This document shows positions 1 through 9,159 of a DNA stretch of 64,000 bases, one piece after another (within the stretch, counting starts at the first letter, position 1; each line of letters begins with the position of its first letter). The translations under genes and the position numbers were made by a program. The DNA is taken from the NCBI GenBank assembly GCA_910588535.1, contig CAJUOO010000002.1:76416-140415 (forward strand), given 5' to 3'. Under the pieces are notes generated by a model that saw nothing but the letters and a program-made list of their open reading frames with translations, did no database searches and was not told where the DNA came from. Origin of the DNA: an uncultured Lachnospiraceae bacterium (lineage in GTDB: Bacteria; Bacillota; Clostridia; Lachnospirales; Lachnospiraceae).

Positions 1-1555
1 GCAGATAATGGTGCCGTCTCGCCTCCACCTTATAAAAGGTCTTTCTCTCCTCCTTGTATTTCTCCGTATTCTGCGCAAAATCTATGCGACTTTTCCAGTT
101 CTCCCTCAGATATAGATCATAACAAAGGCATTCTCGAAACTGTCCTTTTTCTCTTTCCGTCATATAGTTCTCCGCAAATGCAAGCAAAATCTCATATCGC
201 TCCAACCGATTCAGTTTTCTGTTCGTCAAACCTTCCTGTCTGTAATATTCTGCCATACCATCATACATATCATACGGTGATTTAAAATATGGAAGTAATT
301 TTCGCACACTGGAAGTAAACTGTGCACTATTATAATATACCTCCACCATCTCCTCCACTCCCTTAAGTCTCAAGAGCTCCTTATAGCTGATCCATCTTGT
401 ATATAGCACCTCATAAGTTGGCATACTGCGAAATACCATGCCATAGCGCTCTGCCTCTTCCGCCATATAGGTTCCCGGCAAAACCTTTAAAAAACCAAGC
501 TGAAGTTGATCTGGCTCCATCTGATAAATGGTATTAAAAGATTGGCAAAAACTATTATAATCCTCATAGGGAAGCCCTGCAATCAGATCCAGATGAAGAT
601 GAATATTTCTGCCACCGCGCAATCTATCTACCACATACCTAACCTTATCAAGCTGCATTGTGCGGTGAATTTCTTTAAGAGTGCGGCTATTCGCCGACTG
701 AACTCCTATCTCAAGCTGCACCAGCCCTCTTCTCATCCTTCCCAGAAGTAGAAGCTCATCCTCCTCCAACAAATCAGCCGCTATCTCAAAGTGAAAATTT
801 GTGATCCCATTATCATGCTCAAAAAGATATCTCCAGATTTCCACTGCATGTTCCTTCCAAACATTAAAGGTTCGGTCGACAAATTTCACCTGTCTCACCT
901 TCTGATCTAGAAAAAACTGCAACTCCTTCTTCACCATAGAAAGCTCACGAAACCGAAGCTTTTTATCCACCGATGAGAGACAATAACTGCACGAAAATGG
1001 GCATCCTCTGCTGCTCTCATAATATACAATCCGATTTCTAAAATCTGTCATATCCTTATAGGGAAATGGCACCTCCGACAAAGCCACCATCTCCCCCACC
1101 TGTGTGTAAAAGATACCATCTTTCCCACGGCAAGCTAAATTCTGAACCGACGAAAGCTCCCTGATCCCACTGACATAATGTTCCAGCAACTGATAAAAGG
1201 TTCTCTCTCCCTCACCTATCATAATACCACTCAGACATGGATGCCTGCCAAGCAGCTCCGCCGCCCGATAAGAAGCCTCCGGCCCACCTAACCACAGCTT
1301 TGTGTCGGGAAGCACCTTACACAGCTCATCCGCCAACTGTTCTATCAGCACAATATTCCAGATATAGCAAGAAAACGCCACTGCATCCGGCTCACGCTGA
1401 AAAATATCTTCTAATATATGATCGACAGTATCATTGATGGTATATTCTGCCAACTCAATATTTTCCTTAAAATCCCGACAATATGCCCGCAGATCATAGA
1501 GCGCCAGATTTGAATGGATATATTTAGCATTGACCGCAGCCAATAAAAATTTCAT
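1..1555 (-). CDS. B12-binding/radical SAM protein with DUF4080-like C-terminus (partial)
   Basis: The gene is cut by the left window edge, so its C-terminus is missing. I translated it from the ATG at 1555, which has a GGGAGG ribosome site just upstream. The N-terminus reads MKFLLAAVNAKYIHSNLALY, typical of cobalamin-binding radical SAM proteins. Residues 1-165 look like a B12-binding Rossmann domain. The [4Fe-4S] motif CX3CX2C is at Cys185, Cys189 and Cys192 (RGCPFSCSYC), followed by a TIM-barrel-like stretch with GVQSAN and the distal helical part seen in DUF4080 proteins. The reaction is unknown; family members are predicted B12-dependent radical SAM enzymes. It is transcribed away from the tRNA pair. 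Family assignment is confident, function is not. Confidence 0.85.
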   Translation of the reverse strand, partial: MKFLLAAVNAKYIHSNLALYDLRAYCRDFKENIELAEYTINDTVDHILEDIFQREPDAVAFSCYIWNIVLIEQLADELCKVLPDTKLWLGGPEASYRAAELLGRHPCLSGIMIGEGERTFYQLLEHYVSGIRELSSVQNLACRGKDGIFYTQVGEMVALSEVPFPYKDMTDFRNRIVYYESSRGCPFSCSYCLSSVDKKLRFRELSMVKKELQFFLDQKVRQVKFVDRTFNVWKEHAVEIWRYLFEHDNGITNFHFEIAADLLEEDELLLLGRMRRGLVQLEIGVQSANSRTLKEIHRTMQLDKVRYVVDRLRGGRNIHLHLDLIAGLPYEDYNSFCQSFNTIYQMEPDQLQLGFLKVLPGTYMAEEAERYGMVFRSMPTYEVLYTRWISYKELLRLKGVEEMVEVYYNSAQFTSSVRKLLPYFKSPYDMYDGMAEYYRQEGLTNRKLNRLERYEILLAFAENYMTEREKGQFRECLCYDLYLRENWKSRIDFAQNTEKYKEERKTFYKVEARRHHYL

Positions 1556-1686
1556 AAAACCTCCCATTTTTAGTCACTCTTTTTCATAATATCCAAAGTA
1601 TAACATATTTCCTGAAAAAAAACAGTAATATTCCTTGTATATAATTTTGAACTTTTTGCGTTTTTCGAATTTTTATAAATTATTAG

Positions 1687-1715
1687 TTGACTTTTGAGAA
1701 TGTATATGATAAAAT
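1687..1715 (+). promoter_or_regulatory. sigma-A-type promoter of the Gly tRNA pair
   Basis: TTGACT at 1687-1692 and TAAAAT at 1710-1715 are separated by exactly 17 bp. The -10 box ends 30 bp before the first tRNA. No other gene lies between, so this is the likely promoter of the tRNA operon. Confidence 0.65.
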
Positions 1716-1745
1716 ATTATTCAGTTACAGGTGTTAGATAATTTT

Positions 1746-1816
1746 GCGGGTGTAGTTCAATGGTAGAACACTAGCCTTCCAAGCTAGATACGTGGGTTCG
1801 ATTCCCATCACCCGCT
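1746..1816 (+). tRNA. tRNA-Gly (anticodon TCC)
   Basis: A complete cloverleaf: acceptor GCGGGTG pairs with CACCCGC at 1809-1815 with discriminator T at 1816. The anticodon stem CTAGC/GCTAG encloses the loop CTTCCAA, giving anticodon TCC. The T-loop GGTTCGATTCC is canonical. The 3' CCA is not encoded. Confidence 0.97.
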
Positions 1817-1845
1817 CTGGCGTCAGTTTAATATTATTTTTGTAT

Positions 1846-1917
<72 letters not shown>

Positions 1918-1978
1918 TTTTTTATTTAAGAAACCATATGCAAGTGTATATTCTTATCACAATATGCGTACCACACTT

Positions 1979-2016
1979 CGAGTAGAGAAAAACGTTTTTC
2001 CCTACTCGATTTTTTA
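1979..2016 (+). terminator. rho-independent terminator of the tRNA operon
   Basis: A 30-nt hairpin at 1979-2008 (CGAGTAG paired to CTACTCG, then GAAAAAC paired to GTTTTTC, one A/C mismatch) is followed directly by ATTTTTTA on the + strand. There is no T-run on the other side, so it acts only on the tRNA transcript. Confidence 0.85.
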
Positions 2017-2210
2017 TATGCCGTCCTATACTACCCAAATATGCCTCTAAGGCTGCTGTACACAGAATGAACGACAAGAAGAAAACTTCCCCCTACTCAA
2101 CTTTCTCCGTCCATAATACCTACTCACAACATTGGTTCAAAAAAATATCAGTTTATTTCAAAAAAGTACTCTCTATCTTATCAAGCAAGAAGATTCTATT
2201 CTAAATCCTA

Positions 2211-3017
2211 TCAATCCCACCAGAAAAACCATACTTTTGACATTGTTAGCATCTCTGCCAACATACCTACTGTCACATTATCACCCTGCTCCACAATATC
2301 GGGACAATACCCATACTGCTCTATAGCAAGCTTTATTGCCTTTTCCATATCCACAGGTTTTGGCACGTCAAATTCTAATACATCATGTGTTATCACAGCG
2401 GGAACTGCGCCATGTTGCTCATACCAATATTTAGCCACTGCCATCTGAGTTAGAGTATCAGGACATTCATTCCACCCGCCAAAGGGAACCCAAGCAAATA
2501 CCTCCCAAGGATTTTTCACCGGAATCTTTGCCAGAAGCACCGGACCACAACCGCCGGAAGAATAATCACGATAGCCACTAAAATCGTTTACCTCGTTTTC
2601 CACGTCCTCGTCGTATTCCACCCCACCAAGCTCCTCCAGCATTTCTTCTATATCAAAAAGATCTTCCTCATACATTTTCTTATACTGTTCCATCATGGAT
2701 ATTAGAATTTCCCTTCCATCCTCAAGTGGGGCTGCCAACATTTCTTGACGAAAGGCTGATACCTGTTCAGCATTATAATCTTCCTCTCCTTCTTCTTGGC
2801 TCTCATCAAACATATACATCGTCAGCCACTCTCCAAGTATCCCCTCCACCGGGACGATCACTGGGACAAATCCTTCTTTCTCCCCCTGTCTTCTCGCTTC
2901 ACGGTATGCACTTATCAGTGCAAAATCATCTGACGATGGCTCAAAGTACTGACAGGGACAGCCAAGATACTGGATAAACCCCGAAATTAACTCTTCTAAT
3001 GTGTCATCTCTTCTCAT
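2211..3017 (-). CDS. DUF4253 domain-containing protein
   Basis: A 268-residue acidic, soluble protein without signal peptide or membrane segment. The C-terminal half carries the conserved DUF4253 pattern: NPWEVFAWVPFGGWNECPDT (about residues 168-187), then AKYWYEQHGAVPAVITHDVL, ending in a Trp-rich tail WFFWWD. The family is of unknown function and occurs in many bacteria, often near nucleases or as a possible immunity protein; that role is not shown here. The gene begins 32 bp after the end of galK on the same strand and may share its transcript. Confidence 0.8.
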   Translation of the reverse strand: MRRDDTLEELISGFIQYLGCPCQYFEPSSDDFALISAYREARRQGEKEGFVPVIVPVEGILGEWLTMYMFDESQEEGEEDYNAEQVSAFRQEMLAAPLEDGREILISMMEQYKKMYEEDLFDIEEMLEELGGVEYDEDVENEVNDFSGYRDYSSGGCGPVLLAKIPVKNPWEVFAWVPFGGWNECPDTLTQMAVAKYWYEQHGAVPAVITHDVLEFDVPKPVDMEKAIKLAIEQYGYCPDIVEQGDNVTVGMLAEMLTMSKVWFFWWD

Positions 3018-3049
3018 ACTTATTATACTCCTTCTCTCTTATCAGAATG

Positions 3050-4345
3050 TTACATCTCACTCGCCAAAAGATTAAGACAAACTGCTCCATATGGGCGTAT
3101 GCTCATGAGATATACATTTCCTTTTCCTAGAGCTGCCTCCATATAATCCGCGTATTCATCTGCCAGCTCCTCCGGCAGCATCGCCATAATCACGCCTGCA
3201 AAACCTCCTCCGTGTATTCGGCACGCCCCGCATTTCTTTTCCTTTATAAAAAGCTCTGTGAGAGCAAGAGCTATCGAAATCCCCTGCTCTTGATACGAAT
3301 GATTTGTAAAGCAATTCTGAAGCCATTTCCATGAGGAATTTCCAGATTCTGTGATCTCGGAAAGAAAATCATTAAATCGATTCTCCTTAAGTGCCAGCAC
3401 CTCAGCCTCCACACGCTTATTTTCCTCAAAAAAATGAAGTGCTCTCATCACGGCACGATCCCCACATGCTTCTCTCACCGCAGCGAGATTTTCCAGCACC
3501 TGCTTCTCAGTAATGTCCGCACATACCTCTTTTCCAAAATAAGCTGCCACACTCTTCATCTCCTTTGGAACGGATGAATAGTCCTCACTCAAATCAGCAT
3601 GGCCCTTCCCTGTATTTACGATAATCAGCTTATGCTTCTGTGCTCCAAAGTCAAACGCTATCTTCTCCACCTCCGGCTCCTTCGGATTCTTAAAATCAAT
3701 GGTAATCAGTCCCCCTGCCGCACATGCCATCTGATCCAGAAGCCCGGACGCCTTATCCCAATACTGATTCTCTGCAAATTGCCCTATATGTGCATAATTT
3801 ACAATATTTAATCGATCCTCATTATAAAAATGATTTAAGATCACGCAGATCAGCATCTCAAATGCCGCTGAGGAGCTAACCCCTGCCGCACTGATCACAG
3901 TGCTGCTTGTGTAGAGATCAAATCCGCCTATCTGAAAGCCAAAGCTTTGAAAACCTTTCACTAAACCTTTGACAAGCTCTACCGTTCCCACATGCCTCTC
4001 GCCTCGCTCCAGCTCCTGCACAGATACTGTAAAATCCTGTGAAAACGTCTCACTGACAATATGTATCAACCCAGTATTATTTTTAGCTGCCACTCCAATG
4101 CAGTCAAGATTTATACTGCCTGCCAGCACCTTCCCGTGATTGTGATCTGTGTGGTTGCCACTGATCTCCGTGCGCCCCGGTGAGCTAAAAAGACAGATAT
4201 CCTTATCCCCAAAGGTCTGCTTGAACTTTTCCACAAGTTCCTGATAACGCTTTTGATTCTTCTCCCTCTCTCCCTTATACAGCCTCTCCAACAATGCCTC
4301 TGTTTTTTCTTCCTTCAAAAATGCCAGCGTTTCCTTACTATTCAT
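3050..4345 (-). CDS. galK: galactokinase
   Basis: GHMP-family kinase that phosphorylates galactose at C1 in the Leloir pathway, in the cytoplasm. All three GHMP motifs are visible: the sugar-binding motif GRTEISGNHTDHNHGKVLAG near residue 58, the ATP-binding glycine/serine loop SAAGVSSSAAFE, and the C-terminal RIHGGGFAGVIMAML. Length is slightly above the roughly 390-residue norm. I chose the ATG at 4345, with GGAGAGG upstream; a GTG at 4357 would add four residues. No galT or galE is next to it, so the rest of the pathway must lie elsewhere. Confidence 0.93.
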   Translation of the reverse strand: MNSKETLAFLKEEKTEALLERLYKGEREKNQKRYQELVEKFKQTFGDKDICLFSSPGRTEISGNHTDHNHGKVLAGSINLDCIGVAAKNNTGLIHIVSETFSQDFTVSVQELERGERHVGTVELVKGLVKGFQSFGFQIGGFDLYTSSTVISAAGVSSSAAFEMLICVILNHFYNEDRLNIVNYAHIGQFAENQYWDKASGLLDQMACAAGGLITIDFKNPKEPEVEKIAFDFGAQKHKLIIVNTGKGHADLSEDYSSVPKEMKSVAAYFGKEVCADITEKQVLENLAAVREACGDRAVMRALHFFEENKRVEAEVLALKENRFNDFLSEITESGNSSWKWLQNCFTNHSYQEQGISIALALTELFIKEKKCGACRIHGGGFAGVIMAMLPEELADEYADYMEAALGKGNVYLMSIRPYGAVCLNLLASEM

Positions 4346-4452
4346 TCTCCTACACACCTCTCCATTCCCATAAATTTAGCTCAAAAGTCAGCAATCTCAC
4401 AGCAAAGCTGCGAAACAGGTTGATCTGGTACTATATCATGTATTATCTTATC

Positions 4453-4484
4453 ACCCTTTTTACAAATTGCAAACCCTTTTTCAC
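4453..4484 (-). promoter_or_regulatory. paired direct repeats upstream of galK
   Basis: On the minus strand the sequence GTGAAAAAGGGT and then TGTAAAAAGGGT recur with a 20-bp period, about two helical turns, about 110-140 bp upstream of the galK start. This arrangement is common for a dimeric regulator site. No regulator can be named and no clear -35/-10 pair was found. Confidence 0.3.
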
Positions 4485-4486
4485 AC

Positions 4487-4505
4487 TAACTCCCATCTGC
4501 CTGCT
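4487..4505 (-). repeat. copy 1 of an interspersed 19-mer
   Basis: The minus-strand sequence AGCAGGCAGATGGGAGTTA recurs exactly at 62207-62225 and with two changes at 21136-21154. All copies are intergenic and in the same orientation, upstream of minus-strand genes. Copies 1 and 3 also share the following GTGTG. Confidence 0.6.
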
Positions 4506-4563
4506 TTTTCATTCTTTCCAACAGAAAAATCCGTGCATTTCTGATAATTACACAGATCCATGT

Positions 4564-4598
4564 ATAAAAAGCTGCCACAGTTATATCCCGTGACAGCT
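4564..4598 (-). terminator. terminator downstream of the flavodiiron/rubredoxin operon
   Basis: On the minus strand AGCTGTCACGG pairs with CTGTGGCAGCT (two G-U pairs, 7-nt loop) at 4570-4598 and is followed by TTTTTATA. It lies about 30 nt after the rubredoxin stop codon. Confidence 0.8.
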
Positions 4599-4627
4599 CT
4601 CTTTTACAAATTACTATATGTCTTTTT

Positions 4628-4783
4628 CTATGCCTCTACAAACTGGTCTTTTCCTACACTGCACAGTGGACATTCAAAGTCCTCCGGCACATCCTCCCAC
4701 TTTGTTCCCGGTGCAATTCCACCTTCTGGATAACCAGCTTCCTCATCGTACTCCCATCCACATACTTCACAAACATATTTCAT
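4628..4783 (-). CDS. rubredoxin (51 residues)
   Basis: A small electron carrier. The protein starts MKYVCEVCGWEYDEEAG and has the two iron-binding knuckles CEVCG (Cys5, Cys8) and CPLCSVG (Cys38, Cys41), with the invariant GIAPGTKWEDVPEDFECP between them. Length is the family norm. The start has a strong AGGAGG ribosome site. It lies 56 bp downstream of the flavodiiron protein with no terminator between, so the two are probably one operon. It may feed electrons to that protein, which also has its own fused rubredoxin domain, or to other NADH- or ferredoxin-driven oxygen defence. Confidence 0.95.
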   Translation of the reverse strand: MKYVCEVCGWEYDEEAGYPEGGIAPGTKWEDVPEDFECPLCSVGKDQFVEA

Positions 4784-4839
4784 TGTCGTGTCCTCCTTTT
4801 ATAATTTTCTCTTCTAATCATTACCCTATTTACTTCCAC

Positions 4840-6675
4840 CTATGCAAGTGGCTGAAAATCACTTGCTCCATGCTTACAGATTGGACATACATAGTCTTCA
4901 GGAAGAGTATCTCCCTCATACACATAGCCACAGATCTTGCACACAAATCCCTTCTTTGGTTTCTCCTCCTTGCTAGCTGCAGCCGGCTTAGGTTTCACAT
5001 TATCAAAATAATACTGATAGGTCATGCTTGGTTCCTCAACAAGCACCTTAGCCTCCGTCACCTTGGCAACAAACAAGGTATGTGTGCCATAATCTTTGGA
5101 ATCCACTAATTCCGCTGATATCACTGTATTTGTGTAAGCCGTCAGATAACAAATACCATTCTCTGTGCGCGCTGTATTCTCAAAACCTGCGAACTTGTCT
5201 GTATTCTTTCCACTCTGGAAGCCAAAGTTTTTAAATACCTCAAGCGGCGCTTCTTCGCTGAGCACGGATAGATTAAATACCCCTGTATTGCAGATCATCT
5301 CATGAGTGTAATTCATCTTATTTACAATTACAGCGATCTGATTAGGGGAAGCTGTCACCTGCATAGCTGTGTTAATTATACAGCCATTATCCTTTCCTCC
5401 ATCCTTTGCCGTAAGCACATATAGACCATATGGCAGCTTAAGCATTGGATCAGAAACTGGTACCTCCTTCTTCTCACTCTTAATACTATCTGCTATCTTG
5501 TCTGCTATCACACAGAGCTGCTGATACTGTGCTTCCTTTACAGAAGAACTTATGCTGCACACAGGCTCCATATAGGTTATATTTTTACAACCCTTCAATA
5601 CATCCATCATAAGCTTTGCACTGACAGGTGCCCATGAGCCATTCTCTATTATCGCCACTGTTCGATTCTGGATATTATGTGCGGCAAGATCATGGAGAAA
5701 TGCCTCCATTGTGACAAAAATGCCTGCATTGTAGGTAGGTGAAGCCAGAACAAGATGGCTCATCTTAAATACCTCGGCGATCACCTCCGACGCCGCTGTC
5801 ACAGAGACATCAAACATTACTGTTTTCACTCCCTGCTCTCTAAGCTTACATGCAAGAACCTCAGCAGCATTTCCTGTATTGCCGTAGATAGTAGCATAGG
5901 CAATCACAACTCCCTGCTCCTCCGGCTCATAACGACTCCACTTATCGTACTTGTCCACATAAAATCCAATATTTTTTCTCCACACAAAGCCATGAAGTGG
6001 GCAGATCATCTGAATTGCAAGCCCGGATGCCTTCTTGAGCAGAGCCTGAACCTGCGGGCCATATTTCCCCACAATATTTGTGTAATAGCGCCTTGCCTCA
6101 TCCAGATAATCTCTCTCAAAATCTACCTCATCCGCAAAGATCGCTCCATTCAGCGCACCAAAGCAGCCAAATGCATCTGCCGCAAACAATATCTTATCTG
6201 TCTTGTCATATGATACCATAACTTCCGGCCAATGAACCATTGGAGCCATCACAAATGTAAGTACATGACGCCCAAAGGAGATCTCCTCCCCTTCCTTTAC
6301 CACAACAGCACAACTATCCACATCAAAGCTGAAAAATTGCTTCATCATCGCTGCACTTTTTGCATTGCATATAATTTTAACCTGAGGATAGCGCAGCACA
6401 AGCTCCTGAAGTGTCGCGGAATGATCTGGTTCCATGTGATGAACCACAACATAATCAAGCTCTCTGTCTTTTAAAAGTTCTTCCAGATTCTCAAAAAATA
6501 CCCCCGACACTGCCTTATCCACGGTATCAAATAATACGGTCTTCTCATCCAACAAAAGATAAGAGTTATACGATACTCCGTCCGGCACGGAATAAACTCC
6601 CTCGAACATACTCAATCTTCTGTCATTTGCTCCAACCCAGATAAGATCCTCTGTCACATTTCTATAACAATACAT
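4840..6675 (-). CDS. four-domain flavodiiron protein (FprA/FDP type) with fused flavin reductase and rubredoxin
   Basis: Reduces O2 to water, or NO to N2O, in the anaerobe's cytoplasm. Four domains are seen. Residues 1-250 are a metallo-beta-lactamase-like diiron domain with ligands His80, Glu82, Asp84, His148, Asp167 and His228. Residues 255-395 are an FMN flavodoxin domain (VVIAYATIYGNTGNAAEV). Residues about 405-560 are a flavin-reductase-like domain. Residues 575-611 are a rubredoxin (CKICGYVYEG, CPICKHG). The last two modules make the protein longer than the classical roughly 400-residue form and should allow direct electron transfer from NAD(P)H. It is followed by a free rubredoxin and preceded, 28 bp away, by the GH13 gene. 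Confidence 0.93.
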   Translation of the reverse strand: MYCYRNVTEDLIWVGANDRRLSMFEGVYSVPDGVSYNSYLLLDEKTVLFDTVDKAVSGVFFENLEELLKDRELDYVVVHHMEPDHSATLQELVLRYPQVKIICNAKSAAMMKQFFSFDVDSCAVVVKEGEEISFGRHVLTFVMAPMVHWPEVMVSYDKTDKILFAADAFGCFGALNGAIFADEVDFERDYLDEARRYYTNIVGKYGPQVQALLKKASGLAIQMICPLHGFVWRKNIGFYVDKYDKWSRYEPEEQGVVIAYATIYGNTGNAAEVLACKLREQGVKTVMFDVSVTAASEVIAEVFKMSHLVLASPTYNAGIFVTMEAFLHDLAAHNIQNRTVAIIENGSWAPVSAKLMMDVLKGCKNITYMEPVCSISSSVKEAQYQQLCVIADKIADSIKSEKKEVPVSDPMLKLPYGLYVLTAKDGGKDNGCIINTAMQVTASPNQIAVIVNKMNYTHEMICNTGVFNLSVLSEEAPLEVFKNFGFQSGKNTDKFAGFENTARTENGICYLTAYTNTVISAELVDSKDYGTHTLFVAKVTEAKVLVEEPSMTYQYYFDNVKPKPAAASKEEKPKKGFVCKICGYVYEGDTLPEDYVCPICKHGASDFQPLA

Positions 6676-6703
6676 ATTTCTCCTCCTTATTCCTCACTTT
6701 TCA

Positions 6704-8815
6704 TCAAAATTTCTTTCGGTAAACGGCTGCCGATACTGGTGGAAGCGTAACCTTAAGTACTCTGTTTTCTATACTATATACCATTCTGCCAATACTATAG
6801 CCTGTCTCTGTCGTCAATATAAGCTGCTCCATCAAGGAACCATTCTCCACTCCGATCTCCCACACCGGAATCTCAAGCTCCATCTCCTCATAATTATTGT
6901 TGATCGCAACAGCTATCTGACTGTCCCATGTAAATCTTCCATATGCGATTACCTTATGCATCCCCAACAGCGCCTTGTAGGAACCACACATCAAAGCTCT
7001 GTTCTCCTTATGAATCTGAATAATATCCCTGTGAAACTCTATCAGCTCCATATCCTCATGCTTCCACGGATAACTTCTGCGGTTATCTGGATCGGTCCAT
7101 CCACACAGCCCCGCCTCATCGCCATAATAGATGGTCGGTGCTCCCGGCCATGTCATCTGAATGACTACAGCCTCCCGGAAGGTCCCTTTGTTAATATTCT
7201 GGTTCGCGGCCTCCGGTCCAAGACCTGCCACTCTTCCCACGCGGCGGTTTGTCCTTGTCAAAAATCTGGAATGATCATGATTCGAAAGCTCATTCATCGC
7301 CACCTGAAGTGACGGAGCAGGAAAGCGGGACATATGATGTGACATCGCGGAAAAAAAACTTTCAGAATTCCCCAGCAGATCTCCTCGAAATTCATCACTA
7401 TGTTTCTCCATGCCTGTCAAGAACCATGTCACAGGTTCCATAAAGGCATCATAATTCATAACAGTATCCCACTCTTTTCCATGAAGCCAGCTCCACGGAT
7501 CACCGTAATGCTCTGCCAAGATAATCGCCTCAGGATTTGCCTCCTTCACGGCAGCCCGAAATTTCTTCCAAAACTCATGATTGTACTCACTGCTGTGGCC
7601 CAGATCAGCGGCCACGTCAAGCCGCCAGCCATCTGCATAATATGGAGCAGACACCCATTTTGCGGCAACTCTCAAAATATCCTGAACCAGATTCTCCGAC
7701 TCCTCATAATTAAGCTTGGGAAGTGTATCGTGTCCCCACCAGCCATCATAGCTGGTGTTATATGGCCAGCGGTTTTGATCATTAAACTGGAAAAAACTCC
7801 GATATGGACTATCCGCAGACACATATGCTCCCTTTTCATAACCTTCCTGCTTCTCATAGATACGCTCTCTGTCAAGCCACTTATTAAAAGAACCACAATG
7901 ATTAAACACGCCGTCAAGGATCACCTTCATACCTCTTCGGTGTGCTTCCTCCACCAGCTCCCGAAACAGCTCATTGCTCGCCTCCAGATTCTCCTTGTCC
8001 GTCACTCGCATAATATAGCGAGAAGCGTGAGAATTATCCCTGTCCCCCGGCGCAAGCAGCTCTCCCTCATCCTTCACTATTCTTCCTATATGAGGATCGA
8101 TATAATCATAATCCTGTATATCATATTTATGATTAGAAGGGGACACAAATAAGGGATTAAAATATATGACATCCACCCCCAAGGACTGAAGATAATCCAA
8201 CTTCTCCATAACTCCCTGCAAATCACCGCCATAAAATTCCCGCACACCCATCGACGCCGGATATTTCATCCAATCCCTAACTTGGCTGATCCCCTCTCCA
8301 ATATAAGCATACTCATTATCCAGAGGATCGTTCCCTGTATCACTATTATAAAATCTGTCTACAAAAATCTGATAAAACACCGCGCCCTTTGCCCAGTCTG
8401 GTGTTTTATAGCCCGGCAGCAGCCTGAAATCATAATAAGGTTCTCTATTCCTCATAGCTCCCCTCTGATTATAATAACACTCTACCTTGCCAGATATAAT
8501 TCGAAAGCAATAGGAGATCATCTCCTCTCCCACTGTTATCTCTGTTGCATAGTAATCAAAGCTTCCCATTGACCCCTTGAGAAAAAGCTCCTTACATTCC
8601 TCTCCATACAACAGATATACATGATCTACATTATTTTTCAAAGTGCGAAACCGGATAATAACCCTATCTCCCGGCATCGGCTGTGCAGGACTTACAAATT
8701 CCTCTGTTCCATCACTAAATAGTGCTTTTGTGTTCAATGCAGATCGCATGCTCATCATATACATCTGCATCTTGCCGGTTTTTGTCATTTGCTTCAATCT
8801 AACTTTGATATCCAT
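6704..8815 (-). CDS. GH13 alpha-glucan hydrolase (neopullulanase/cyclomaltodextrinase-like)
   Basis: A 703-residue alpha-amylase superfamily enzyme, with no signal peptide and so probably cytoplasmic. Residues 1-130 form a beta-rich N-domain like CBM34. The four GH13 regions follow: DGVFNHCG (region I), GWRLDVAADL with the nucleophile Asp (II), ILAEHYGD with the acid/base Glu (III) and NELSNHDHSRF (IV). The catalytic barrel ends near 610, and a C-terminal beta domain closes the protein. It probably trims imported maltodextrins or cyclodextrins. The start ATG at 8815 follows AGGGGATTGCA. The 28-bp gap to the flavodiiron gene suggests cotranscription, though the functional link is unclear. Confidence 0.88.
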   Translation of the reverse strand: MDIKVRLKQMTKTGKMQMYMMSMRSALNTKALFSDGTEEFVSPAQPMPGDRVIIRFRTLKNNVDHVYLLYGEECKELFLKGSMGSFDYYATEITVGEEMISYCFRIISGKVECYYNQRGAMRNREPYYDFRLLPGYKTPDWAKGAVFYQIFVDRFYNSDTGNDPLDNEYAYIGEGISQVRDWMKYPASMGVREFYGGDLQGVMEKLDYLQSLGVDVIYFNPLFVSPSNHKYDIQDYDYIDPHIGRIVKDEGELLAPGDRDNSHASRYIMRVTDKENLEASNELFRELVEEAHRRGMKVILDGVFNHCGSFNKWLDRERIYEKQEGYEKGAYVSADSPYRSFFQFNDQNRWPYNTSYDGWWGHDTLPKLNYEESENLVQDILRVAAKWVSAPYYADGWRLDVAADLGHSSEYNHEFWKKFRAAVKEANPEAIILAEHYGDPWSWLHGKEWDTVMNYDAFMEPVTWFLTGMEKHSDEFRGDLLGNSESFFSAMSHHMSRFPAPSLQVAMNELSNHDHSRFLTRTNRRVGRVAGLGPEAANQNINKGTFREAVVIQMTWPGAPTIYYGDEAGLCGWTDPDNRRSYPWKHEDMELIEFHRDIIQIHKENRALMCGSYKALLGMHKVIAYGRFTWDSQIAVAINNNYEEMELEIPVWEIGVENGSLMEQLILTTETGYSIGRMVYSIENRVLKVTLPPVSAAVYRKKF

Positions 8816-9159
8816 TGCAATCCCCTGCCCACCTTTATAGTGTATTCTTATTTTTTGGTTCTAGTCTCTATTTTATTATAAACAAGCCAGAAATACAACC
8901 TTTTTCTGCCAACGCATAAAATAAACTTATTCTCTATTCTAAAAAGTGAAAAGGACAACCAAACGGCTGTCCTTTTCGGAGAAGGTATTTCATTTCTTAT
9001 GGGGTGTAGCAAAAAACTATATAATGTATTGGGGGTTTTACAATATTTAGTATAGCATCTCCTTGTCAAAAAGTGTGCACAAACTTTTTCCTTCTTTCCC
9101 CAATTTTTTGTTACTTTTAACGTCGTTCCATTTTATCTTATATATTTCCGCCGTTATTT
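8816..9159. other. intergenic region between the GH13 gene and ftsH
   Basis: No convincing gene. A 73-codon minus-strand reading frame at 8848-9069 overlaps the ftsH terminator hairpin, has low-complexity composition and no relatives that I recognise, so I leave it out. The only structure seen is the terminator at 8940-8977. Confidence 0.6.
8940..8977 (-). terminator. terminator of the ftsH operon
   Basis: A GAAAAGGACA / TGTCCTTTTC stem (8948-8977) with further CC/GG pairing closes a short loop. On the minus strand it is followed by ACTTTTTAG. It is the first strong hairpin after the ftsH stop codon at 9160. Confidence 0.8.

Noticed and set aside
5755..6213. 152-codon + strand frame
   Set aside because: Antisense to the flavodiiron gene, whose domains and ligands are fully conserved.
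7400..8152. 250-codon open frame on the + strand
   Set aside because: Antisense to the GH13 catalytic barrel; no ribosome site and no recognisable domain.
8848..9069. 73-codon minus-strand frame between GH13 and ftsH
   Set aside because: It overlaps the ftsH terminator hairpin and has no family resemblance.
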